Shown one piece after another: positions 51,037-61,481 of a DNA stretch of 64,000 bases. A program made the translations under genes and the position numbers. Source of the DNA: Phylloscopus collybita (lineage: Eukaryota > Chordata > Aves > Passeriformes > Phylloscopidae). The notes beneath the pieces were generated by a model that did no database searches, was not told where the DNA came from, and worked only from the letters and a program-made list of their open reading frames with translations. The DNA lies in the NCBI GenBank assembly GCA_027886175.1, contig JAJNNQ010000006.1, positions 5,518,001 to 5,582,000 on the forward strand. The letters run 5' to 3'. Position 1 is the first letter of the stretch. The number at the start of each line of letters is the position of its first letter.

Positions 51037-51350
51037 TTTCCTCCTTTCCCTGAGATTTTATTGCTGAGCATGACATCATATAGTAGAGCATCAGTCTAGG
51101 TCAGCTGTGCTGGTTATCCCCTCCCAACCTCTTTCCCACTCTGAGCCTCTTGGCTCCGTGTGTTTTGCGGGTGGACAGACAGAAAACCACAACATTGTGC
51201 AAGCATAGCTCAGCAACAGCCAAAACACCAGTCTGGTGGCATCACCAGTCACTAAGACAAAGCACAGCAGCTTATGGGCTGCCATGGAGAACACAAAGGC
51301 CAACCCTGACACCCCCAATAACACTGGAGATAGTGTAACAACTCCAGGCC
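51037..51350 (-). mobile_element. Old LTR fragment, U3 part of an avian ERV
   Basis: The segment 'ttattgctgagcatgacatc', 'gtcagctgtgctggttatcc', 'cctcccaacctctttc' and 'gctcagcaacagccaaaac' matches, from memory, the U3 portion of the abundant avian LTR whose U5 end begins TGTGGTTTAACCCC when reversed. The U5 end is missing here, and I find no clear target duplication. The two frames within (51091-51357 minus, 51150-51338 plus) are not genes. It is more diverged than the other LTRs, so probably older. Confidence 0.7.
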
Positions 51351-52839
51351 ATTGCATATATGAATTTGATGGAAGCTGTTAACATGACAGATTTCAGATT
51401 TTAAAGGCAAACTTTTATACAATTCCATCTTTTCCTGTTTAGGCTGTTCAGTTGTTTACTTTATCAGTTTATGTTGGCATGCATCCCATTACAAGCCTGG
51501 ACTTTAGTTCCAAGCCCATACATGATCACATCTAAGCAATGACAACTCCTTCTCAAATGTGGATGTGCAGATGCTTCATTGCCTGCAAACCACCCATTGC
51601 CAGTTTTGTTTTGGGGTGTGCTTTGCCAATTGTGTGAAATCACTGGTGTTTACTACTTCGCAACTGTACTGACTATAGATGCCAACTTGGTGTAGACAAA
51701 AAAACCCCAATCCATAAAACAACTTATTTCCAGATCTAAGTTAGTCTGTAATGGAAATCACTTGACTGCTCAGAAATATTCTCAGATTTTCCCTCCATTA
51801 TTCCATATGTAGCTGAAGAAAGTAGAAGACAGCCTGGAAGTTCTGTGGATACTCTTCAAAAACTTAGGACCACTCAAAAAACCTGAAAATATTGTCTTAG
51901 GACACAAGGTACACACGCAGTTTTATGTGCACGTAAATTCATTCAGGCTAGAATGTTTATAGGTTACTCTCAGTCACACCCTGGCACAATTGCCACGTGA
52001 TTCTCATAAAGAAAATTCTTTTTCTCCCACCATGTTCTAAAGAGACGATAAAAACACCTTAAAGGAATCAAAATATACATAACATTAAAATGACACTTCT
52101 TTCTAGAACAACTATGTTGTGTAAACTCATTGCTAGCTCATCAATTAAGTTAGTCACTCATACTAAACACATTAGAGATATATTCTCAAAGCTTTTCTAG
52201 CACCTTCATTAGCGCTCATTCCCAGAGAAATGCTACATCTGAGTAGCTTTAAATGCTAAGGAAAAAACAAATGATGCTGAAAAATCTCACAAAGTTCAGC
52301 AATTCACTGTGATCTAAGGAAAATTTATTAAAATGCAAATGTGATGCATGTTACTATTAATTTCAAAGCATCATCCTATAGAAGAAATATAACTTTCAGA
52401 TTTGTGCAATAAAATAATACTATATACAATTGGTATTATTATCTGGATTCTTAATGTTAACCAACAGTGTTAAGAATAACAATTCAGCTGACTCCAAGGA
52501 GATCTGTAAAAATTTTGCAGCAAAAAGAGTAGGCTAGATATGTATTTTTATTTCAGAAATATAATTGAGGAAAACTTTGGGGAAGGGAGTGCAAAGGGAG
52601 AATATCCTCTATGTCTAAGAATTCAGTTATGGCACTCAGTAATTTATCTTACATCTCTTAAAAACCTTTGCTTCTTCTGAGCTTAGTAGCCAAACAGATT
52701 TTTTTTTCAGAAAGTAAGCTTAAAATCAAGACAATTTCAATAAGCTGAAGCACGATGTATAAATTTATAACTCTTTAGTTATCAAACAGAATACGGCTTA
52801 AAGCAAAAATTTCAATTACATTTGTGTAGATGCATTTCC

Positions 52840-52859
52840 TTTTTTTTTTTTTTTTTTTT
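52840..52859 (+). repeat. Poly-T run
   Basis: A homopolymer of about 20 T. No retroelement body is attached. Confidence 0.9.
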
Positions 52860-54439
52860 CTGTGGTAATGAATACTTTGAAATACTCTCAGTTACATGTA
52901 AAACAATAAACTACAAATTTAACTGGCCTTATTATAACTACAACTGTGAAATAGATATAACTCATTGACTATGGATACATATGTATTGCAGGTACAAAAA
53001 CAAACCTCTTTTCTTCAGTGTTATATAAAATTGTTTGTAACAAGAGCATGCAAAGTCCTGTGTGTCCTTCTGCCTGACCAAAGGCCCTTGATCCCAGTGT
53101 GAGATTAAGTGGACCGAATGAATTTGTGCTGGTTGCCTCAGGCTTGATTCACCTTCAGTGAAGAGAAACAAGCACTTTTAAACTGTGCTTCATTTCACCC
53201 TAATGTAAATACTTCAAACAAGTTAAGAGAGCTCACACTGCAGATATCTAAAAGTAACTTCTCCATCTGGAAGCTTTCGACTTTTGACTGCAGCAAAGTC
53301 TGCATAAAAGGTGGATTTCCTAGTCTGGACAGAGACAAGGGATTGCTGAGATGAAACCTCCCCTATGAAGGAGGACAGGTGGTCATTTTAAGGCATGATA
53401 GACTGTTAAGTATACATCTCACCACTTATTTAACAGAAGCTGTAAAATTTCACAAAGCTTTTTCTGGCTACATGAAGAATATAATTTAAAAAACTACAGT
53501 TGTTACAGTGAAGACCTTGGATATCAGCAGGGCAACTCATTACTAAGTATGCTGCTCAGCCACTACCTATCACCATTTTTTCCTTTTTAAATATCCTTCA
53601 TGTTCACTAACCTTTACCTCCAGTAGACATAGTCCTTATAATTGTTTAGGCTTTTCTCTCTGACAGATTTGTGATACCCAAACTTTTGTATAGCTTAGCA
53701 AGTTTCTGACAAGCTTGAAAAATATTCTGGATTTAAAAATCAGCCTATAAAATAAATGATTTCTGCTTCTGCATTGGTACATGGAATCCTACCCTTCAGG
53801 TGAAAATCATCACTGCTTTAAACTGAAATTGGCTTAGATTTAGTCCTGGCCATGCAAAACTTACAAAACATAGTAAGTTGTGTGCATCTAAACTTAAGAA
53901 TTTCACATCCACAGATGACAAGTGTTCAAGTCTAGTCCTTAGAGATGATACTTCAAATGGGAAGGCAACCCTGTGATTATTAGAAATTAGTACTAGTACG
54001 CATTAGTACGCATTTTTGTTAAGTAAGATAGATTAGTAGGTGAAAGAATTAAAGTAACAGTGATTTGAGTTCCATGAAAGTGTTCTATAAACTCTCTCTA
54101 AAAAAACAAGAAAACCCAAAAACCCCAAACACCCTTAACACTGCTTTTGCAGAGTATGCACCAAGTTAAAAAAAAGGGATAAAAATAGTATGCAGTGACA
54201 AAAACTATAACAGCACGTACTTAATTCATATAGTTTCATTGCCATTCAAAATAAGCAGTGAACAAAACAGTTTCATTGGGCCTTATCATCATATTTTATG
54301 CATATATTACAGAATATTTGTCCCTTACTTGTACAACATACTATATAGTATGTTAAATTTGAACTATTCCATAAAGCATAAAGCTAAAGAACTAATAAAG
54401 AAAAGCATTAAGGGTTCAACATAGTAACAAAAAAGGTAT

Positions 54440-54440
<1 letters not shown>

Positions 54441-54471
<31 letters not shown>
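54441..54471 (+). repeat. (TAA)n microsatellite, about ten units
   Basis: A perfect trinucleotide repeat, likely length-variable between individuals. The surrounding sequence is not repetitive. Confidence 0.97.
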
Positions 54472-54473
<2 letters not shown>

Positions 54474-55388
54474 AAACACACAAGGTTATTTTTGATATGA
54501 AACAAAAACATGCTGTTATTGAGACTCAATCATTTGAAAAGACTATTGTCATTGATCTTTTCATTGTTTAATAGACTTTAATATTTATTCATCATTCAAA
54601 AACTAATCCAAATGACCTATGCCCATCAGAATTAAAACAGAAATGCCATTTTCCTCATCAGATTATACACAGCTTCATAGTCACTGGTGCATATAAGAAG
54701 GACTGTGATACACAAAGATTCAGCTGAAAGGTATTTCAAATGTAGAAGACAACTCATTTATAGGAAAATCTATTTGTGGGTGGCTGAGGTTGTTTTCTAC
54801 CACACTAATTACACAAAATACAGAATTTCTGAGAGCAATACGAATTGTGGAATGTTATCTATGGATCCTACGTACCCACTAGTGCTGTATTTCACTATAA
54901 TGAAATCATTGTAGAGCATGGTAGTCCTGGTGCAGAATCATTATGCCTGACTCTGCAGAACAATAATGGCAAAGAGATTGCACTGTCAAGGGACTAGTCA
55001 AGGGAAAAAGGCAATCTTCAGAGCACAATTAAAAGCACATACTTTAGGTATCTATTGGCTTCTTTTGATTAGAGACAGAGCCTAGCTTAGATTAGTTTTA
55101 AATAGATAGTGAAGGCAAGCAAAAGAGATCCCATGTAATTAAGTGGAATATATCTACACCTGAACATAAAGTTTATTTACCTGTTTTACATGTGTCTATA
55201 CCTGTCTGAGAACTGCCAGCTTTGAACAGTAATTTCTCACCAATAGTCTTTAAAAGATTTTTTTTTTTCAAACAGAAGTGGTGTAACTTGGAAAAGAGAA
55301 GTGGACTGAGTAGCTGAATAGAGTATACGAGAGACAGACACCTGTAAGAGCAGCACTGTGGGCAGCTAGCTGGCTGCAGAGGGTGCAC

Positions 55389-55394
55389 TGACAT
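55389..55394 (+). repeat. Target-site duplication, left copy (TGACAT)
   Basis: A perfect 6-base direct repeat with 55974-55979 brackets the LTR between. Six bases is the usual duplication for class II (ERVK/alpharetrovirus-type) integration. Confidence 0.82.
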
Positions 55395-55973
55395 TGATGC
55401 CATGCCAGAGTCTTTTAGCTAGCTCAGCCACTACAGCAGGGTGCCAGGAGTGGGACACATCTCCTGAGCAGGTGACAAGGCACGGCTTAGAGCGCTTGGC
55501 TCTAGGGGACCAAGGTCTTTAGATCGGCTGGGGACAAGGAATGAGAGGGAGGTCCTCTGCTTGTAATCCAGAAGGGTTTATTCTTCTGAATGCTCAGTGA
55601 CAGAAAGAACCCAGAATACAGTCTGTAACAGCTTATAAAAGGGTCCCAGGGGCGGGCATCAAATCCTAACCAACAGGGAGAGGATGCGGGAGGAGAACAA
55701 GGAGGAATTTCGTACTTCAGGAACCAGTGGGAAAACAGTGGGAGGAGAACAGGTCACATTGGCCAATGGGGCGTCGTGGATTAGGGAAAATCCTGGGAGG
55801 GGTTTAGACAGGGGTTGGCCCAAGGGAAGGACTAGCTTAGAACATTCAGGAAAAAAGGGATTGGGCTAGGTTCAACTGACAGCTCAGGGGGTCGAAACAA
55901 CTTTTGGGACAAACCATTAATTCAGGGAAACGGGGATACATAATAGTTCATTAACAATGGAACTTAAACTACA
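55395..55973 (-). mobile_element. Solo LTR, ERVK-like, 579 bp
   Basis: On the minus strand it starts TGTAGTTTAAGTTCC and ends ATGGCATCA, giving TG...CA ends. A minus-strand TATA-like 'ttttataag' (complement of 55632-55639) lies about 50 bases before an AATAAA (complement of 55577-55582), the order expected for U3-R-U5. GC content jumps relative to the flanks. No internal retroviral sequence is seen beside it, so it is a solo LTR. The perfect flanking duplication implies a fairly young insertion. The plus-strand frame 55684-55869 lies inside U3 and is not a gene. I cannot name the family. Confidence 0.8.
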
Positions 55974-55979
55974 TGACAT
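55974..55979 (+). repeat. Target-site duplication, right copy (TGACAT)
   Basis: This matches 55389-55394 exactly and abuts the LTR terminus. Confidence 0.82.
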
Positions 55980-58600
55980 GACTTCCTGGCCAGAAAGACT
56001 GGTAAATCTTGGACTGGGAGTCCTCACCTGCTTTGTGAAGACAGTTCTGCTGTTCAGACAACAGCGACTCTTGACTGCTCTAAGGGTGACGTGACAATCA
56101 GTAGGAGGAGAATGTGCTTCTTGTCTGAGTTCAGTAACAATGCAGTAGCTTCAACTGCAATTCTTTCTTGAGGATTTCATTCTAAAGCAGGTTCTAATGA
56201 AATGATAGCTTGCTCTCTAGCCCTTCACCAGTTCTAGTTTCTACCAACTGCTTTCCTTTGTAGTTTCATTTGCTTTTACATGGCATTTAAGTCTTCTTTA
56301 AGAAGAGCTAATGGTAATAAAATTACTCTAAGATACAGTTAATTTTATCTATTTATATAAAACATTGACTACATGTGAATCTGCATTAGATGAGAAAGCA
56401 TCTTAGAAAGAATTGAGCATGTGTGATGGATGAGAGAGTTTTGGAAAAACATTTTCAGCTGCACCGAAGAAAGAGTGTGTAGGTAAATAAAGGATAGGGA
56501 AAGGGAAGATAATCAAATTTATGATTGTGTAAGTCTAGGACACAGAACAGCATTTCAATTCTGTGCACTTATTTGACTTGGAATAATGAAAGACGCTAAA
56601 GAGGAACATTTAACAACAGGAAGTTACATTAGAATGCTGGGTTCAATTTAAGAAATCACTCATTTACCTTCAAAAAAAGGAGAAGAATTGTTTAAAAAAT
56701 GTTTGGAACTTTTTTTTGAAAAATATAAATTAAGAAATCACACAACTATAACATAAACTCTTAGATGTTTTGTATTTTCTTACTGATGATTATTTCTCTT
56801 TAAGCTTCACTATATATCCTTTATTATTCCCAAAGCATGAGATTTTTTTATTGGATGAAGTAATATAAATTTAGATATAGCATTGGTTAAGCATTTTATT
56901 CTTAAAAACATTAATTACATTTTCTTGCTATATTTACAAAAAAAAAAAAATATATATAAAAAATAGCTATAACACAGTAAAGCAGAAAATTCACTAATGT
57001 GAAATCACCATTCCTGAAACCATTTTTGCTTAAATGTAAAAAGTTGAAGGTTAAAAGCTACAATTGTATATGGGTTATCAAAGAAATATACAGTCTCCAT
57101 GGAGAAAACCACTCACTTTCTCAGCCAAAATTTAAAGGCTTTTTAAAGGAAGTCTTTGCACAAAATGTTTCATTGAGTAATTGCCATAATATTTCACAAA
57201 ACAACAATGATATGCAACAGCTAAGAGAAGATAAATATTGTCACGTTTCACTCCTACAATTTGGAGGAAATTGTATTTTTATCTGTGTAGCTACTTTACT
57301 AACAGGTTTTCCTCCCATAAATACGAAACATTACATTTGTCTCCATTTGCAAATTTGGTCCTCAATGTTTAATATCCTGTGTGTGATAAATCGGAACTCA
57401 AATATACAGTATCGTCCCTTTTACTTCAGGGAAGCACTATTTTTTAGCATAGTGCCTAGCATTATGACTGTGGTACATTTATCACAATGCACTGTTAGCC
57501 AAAATTTTCTAACAAATGCAATTGAATAGTAGATTTAATTCAAGTTTATAAGGAATAGTTAAATGGACAGCAGCAATTACCAAGATAGGCAGTAGAACAC
57601 CTTTTAGAAACAGGTGTTAGGAAATATCTAGTGAGCAGTGTTTGTTCGAGACATTAGACATCTTCTGGAGAAATGAAAAAAATGCAAAACACATCCCACT
57701 CTGCATGAGGTTGGTTATGAAGTTATCTTTAAATCTTTCAAGGTCAGCTTTCACCACATTAGCCATGATTCAGTTTATTGTAACTACCACTGGGCTATCT
57801 GATGATGAGGGAAAAAATAGTATCCTTCTCATTTTTGCTGCATTATTGCTTTTAAACAATAGAGAAAGTTAAGTTAAAAGAAAGGCTATTTTCCAGAATA
57901 AACAAACCCATGCATGGCTACTTTCTCCACACCCAAAAAAATCACCCCCAGTAATGTTGTTTAAATAACCGTTCATTTAAAAATACTTGATTTAGGGTTT
58001 TTTAATACATATAACTTTCAGTTGATTTCAGTTAAAAGAAATACCAGATACTTATTAATGGTGCATTGCTAAAATATTAAAATAGGGGGAATTTAAAAAT
58101 CCATCACTTGGTGCAGTTATTGTTTCACAACAGGAGCAGCAATTTCTTGTAGAATGACATGTTTCCTTATACCACAGCTATTCCTCCCTTACAAAAGCTG
58201 CTACTTTGAGGGGGGGACAAATTCTTGCCATCTATTACTATGCAGTCCATTACAATGGGTTCATTCATATTTATGATACAATCTGTGATGTTGATGCAAT
58301 CGCTTTAGACTTCACTGTTATTTCAAACAAATCCATAACTGAGAAAAAGGCAGGCTGCTGACAGGAGTTAATGTGGGTTTTACTCTGTTTACAATTGCTT
58401 TCTAATCTACTAAATGGCTGTGAAAATTGATGCACTGTTAGAAGTGCTTTTATACACTACTACAGATAAAGGGCTGTTATACTGCAGTAATCTCTGAAAT
58501 GCTAAATTGAATTTTTGACAGTATTTTTTTCGTTTTTCCAATTTGAATGTGACAAGGTAGGCTACTGCATTTACAGTAAGCTTAATTCCATTAATGCAAA
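55980..58600. other. AT-rich unique sequence
   Basis: No gene is supported. The 176-codon frame at 56999-57529 is the second longest in the window but has AT-rich third positions, no splice context and low-complexity hydrophobic composition, so I treat it as chance. Confidence 0.45.
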
Positions 58601-58613
58601 GCATTTTCCCATC

Positions 58614-58619
58614 TTTATT
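58614..58619 (-). promoter_or_regulatory. Polyadenylation signal AATAAA for the 58.7-kb exon
   Basis: On the minus strand, 83 bases after the stop codon at 58702-58704. This would give a short 3' untranslated region. It is plausible but not decisive, since the hexamer is common in this composition. Confidence 0.35.
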
Positions 58620-58701
58620 GAGATGCCTATTATTGTTACAAAGAAAAGAAGTTATAGATAAAACTTGTAACTATTGCAACATGTACTTTAGGGAAAATCT
58701 C

Positions 58702-58823
58702 TTAGTGGTCAAAGCATGAGGCAGAGCCACTGAATTTTGCCATCAAATTTGTGATTTGTTGAAGCTGTGCAAGTGAATCCTCAGGAGGTAAAACATAGTA
58801 GTACTGCTTCCAGAACTGCTCAG
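58702..58823 (-). CDS. Candidate terminal coding exon, unidentified protein
   Basis: On the minus strand, an acceptor ('ctgtttaccttcatggcaag') is followed by 122 bases open to a TAA. After the two bases completing a split codon it reads EQFWKQYYYVLPPEDSL, AQLQQITNLMAKF and SGSASCFDH. About 19 of 39 third positions are G or C, clearly above the AT-rich surroundings, and the residue mix (W, Q, E, D, P) is protein-like rather than AT-noise. The entry phase is the one the exon at 61420-61481 leaves. An earlier acceptor at 58848 ('tttaaag') would add GICLPSWQA but breaks that phase. AATAAA lies 83 bases past the stop. I do not recognise the protein; it looks like the C-terminus of a helical protein. 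Confidence 0.45.
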
Positions 58824-59433
58824 CTTGCCATGAAGGTAAACAGATTCCCTTTAAACATCACAAAATAAAATTTAGGATTAGGTGATTTCCTAATAAGTAA
58901 CTTTCCAGTAGAATTTTAGGGAGACATGCAAAGGTAGTTGTTTAGTTACATGACCAATGAAATCACAGTTATAAAGAAGTCCAAAGAATGTATACTTCAG
59001 TTTATCAGCCTAAAAACAAAGTCAGAAATAAAATAATGAAGCATTTTAAGCATCAGATTTCCCTGATAAAGAGGATGCAAAATTACCAAAGCTGTTGCTG
59101 ACATGAAACACAAGTACAGAAGACTTAGGTACTGTAGAATAGGTGCCCTAAAAATTCCTGGCACTTATCTGAAATGTCTGGTGCATCACTAAAACCTGAA
59201 TCTGAGGAATGCAACACAAATGCCTTTTTATGTTCATCAAGGAGCTTCTAATTTTTTTATATGGATGTGAAAATATTACTAAAAATTAATGATCAGAACT
59301 TCTACATGGCTCCTGATGGAAATAAGTCCTTTATATTCAAGACATTTGCATATGTAGTAACTTCAAAATTTACTTATGTGTTTAATTCACAAAATTTAAT
59401 AAAGAGATACAGCTCTCCCAGATAATAAAAAAG

Positions 59434-59490
59434 CTTAGGTTGGCAAAGACCTCTATAGAGGTCATCTGGTTCAAATCCAGCTTCAAAGTG
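59434..59490 (-). mobile_element. CR1 LINE 3' remnant (short)
   Basis: The segment 'gcttaggttggcaaagacct' followed by 'ggtcatctggttcaaatcc' resembles the CR1 3' terminus in reverse orientation, without the tail. Only about 55 bases remain. Confidence 0.5.
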
Positions 59491-60493
59491 AGATACAGTT
59501 GTTAAGTTGGATCATAAAATTTTTCAAAGGATAGACTATTAAAGATTCAAACTTCATAATTTAACCTTGGTGACGTTTAATCACATCAGCTGAATTAAGT
59601 AGTCAAAGATAACACCAAAAATGTCCACCCATTCCGTATAGGACAGCATGATTAGTCTATGCAGAGCAGTAAGTAAGGTTCACCTAAACAGCCTATCAAC
59701 TAATGAACAAAAATGTATAGCAACCAAGCTTCATAAACAATAAAGCTCACAGAGCAAAATCTCTTGAGGTTTTTTTCCCTATATGACGTATTTCTTTTTT
59801 TGAATGTGTAGTTTTTCTATTGCCATTTTCAAAAGAAAAAAGGGCTTAGGAATAAATTCTAGAATTCTGACTGACTCAGTTGAAGAAAACCTATTAAATT
59901 TAGGTGCTACTGAATAAATGGACTGGATTCTGCAACATAAATGAAAGCTTGGGATGTAAAGACAATAATTTTGAAAGATTACAGAGTCATAACAAGTTAC
60001 TTCTGGAGCTGCTTGAAAATGTGCTAGGTATGGTCATCACTTATAAGAAATCTATCACTGATAGCTTGGAAGAAGCATGTTGATTGCAGGTCCAAAAGGT
60101 CCAAATGCTATTTATTCCCCTACCAAATTTAAGAAAATATTGTACAACAAGGTTTCTACAGAAAATTGATCATTTTGCTTGACTAGGGCTAAGAAAAAGG
60201 AAAATCTGCTGCATACCTGTCATTCTGTAAGATTATTTTCTTAATAGCTAATGCAACCCCTTAGGAACAAAAAAGTTTCTTCAAATAATGAGTGATCATG
60301 TTCCAAATGCTGCTAAGAATAATTTCATTCCAAATTGTAGTTATTTCTGAAACACAACCAAAGAAGCAACCTAATTTAGCACCCCAGCTTACTTCAAATA
60401 CTGTATACTAGAACAAAAACCCCACAACTTATTATAAAAGCCAGTTTTATATTTTGGAAAATGTAGAGAAAATCAGTAAATGTATCAAACACA

Positions 60494-60914
60494 AAGAGAG
60501 GGCTGGAGCATCTCTCCTATAAAGACAGGCTGAGAGAGCTGGGGTTGTTCAATCTGGAGAAGAGAAGGCCTAGGGGAGACTTTAAGCAGCATTCTAGTAC
60601 CTAAAAGGGGCTTATAAAGATGAGGAGAGGAACTTCTTATGCAAGCAGATAGTGACAGGACAAGGGGCAAAGGCTTTAGACTGAAAGATGGCAGATTTAG
60701 ATTAGGTGTTAGGAAGAAATTCTTTACTCAGAGGGTGGTGAAGAATGAACAGGTTGTCCAGAGACTGTGTACGTACATCCCTGAAGTTTTCAAGGCCAGG
60801 TTGGATGGGGCCCTGACCAACCTCATCCTAGTGAGTGGCATCCATGCCCATGACAGAGGCATTGGGACTTGATGATCTTGAAGGTCCCTTCAAATACAAA
60901 CCATCCTATGATTA
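60494..60914 (+). mobile_element. CR1 LINE 3' fragment, plus strand
   Basis: It follows the CR1 3' region in sense orientation: 'gggctggagcatctctcct', 'gagaagagaaggcctagg', 'tagtgacaggacaaggggc', 'ttaggaagaaattctttac', 'gccaggttggatggggccc' and 'gatgatcttgaaggtccct'. It ends in the tail 'ccatcctatgattag'. It lies in the intron between the two minus-strand candidate exons, in antisense orientation to them. Frames 60485-60670 and 60639-60872 are shadows. Confidence 0.93.
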
Positions 60915-60938
60915 GCTGTTAAATTAATGCTTCACAAC

Positions 60939-60982
60939 TTTCAGCATGATTCTAGAAGTCTTTCAGCATGATTCTGGAAGTC
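60939..60982 (+). repeat. Tandem duplication of a 22-bp unit
   Basis: 'tttcagcatgattctagaag' plus 'tc' is followed at once by the same 22 bases with one substitution (tctggaag). It starts 24 bases after the CR1 tail ends. Confidence 0.95.
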
Positions 60983-61419
60983 TGGATTTCTTATTTAAGT
61001 ACAAATGTGAGAACAACTTAAAATGTTGCTTCTGTGAAAGCATAAGCACCTTTGCTCACCTCTGCATGTGACAATCCACAAATCTGTAGAACCAGATTTA
61101 CAGAAACTCTACCTTACCATATACTAGCAGGGAACTTCTTACTGGTAAATTGTCTTAACTGTAACAAACTTGAGGTACTTGCAAGTCATGGAAATTAAAG
61201 TTACTTTCAGTAACTTTATGATATACATAAGGTTTGTATCCTTTGTGTTATACATAAAAATCATCTGGAGCAGAATTTGAGCACATTCAACAATAACAGC
61301 CTTGATAATTAGAGAGACATTTGCCACATATTTCATAAATATAATACTTGTATATCACAGAAATAGAATAAGATTATAAATAACTGTAGTTGCAAATGAG
61401 TTTTGAATTTTCAGCTAAC

Positions 61420-61481
61420 CTATCAACATAAAAGGGGCCTTTTCTTGAACTGCATCATGTAAGTGTAAGATCCTGCTTTGT
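61420..61481 (-). CDS. Candidate internal coding exon, unidentified protein
   Basis: On the minus strand, a strong acceptor ('ccatctcttcttctccag') is followed by 62 bases and a donor ATAG|GTTAGC. It enters with one base and leaves with one base of a split codon. The frame reads QSRILHLHDAVQEKAPFMLI; one other frame is also nearly open, the third is not. Joined to 58702-58823 the protein reads in phase across the junction with alanine at the splice. The same donor would also join in phase to 38921-39177, with glutamate at the junction. Small size limits confidence. Upstream exons were searched for up to 64 kb by eye and none was convincing, so the gene would continue beyond the window. Confidence 0.38.

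Larger units (their letters stand above)
51351..55388. other. Unique non-coding sequence
   Basis: No gene is supported. It holds a T-run (52840-52859), an A/C-rich run (54101-54135) and the AAT microsatellite. A minus-strand exon-like piece near 55180-55250 was considered and rejected on phase. Confidence 0.4.

Noticed and set aside
55183..55255. Minus-strand segment with donors ACAG|GTATAG and ACAG|GTAAAT
   Set aside because: The donors are good, but the acceptor is poor and spans a ten-A run, and its entry phase does not match the upstream exon at 61.4 kb.
56999..57529. 176-codon plus-strand frame
   Set aside because: AT-rich third positions, hydrophobic low-information composition, no splice sites or homology that I recognise.
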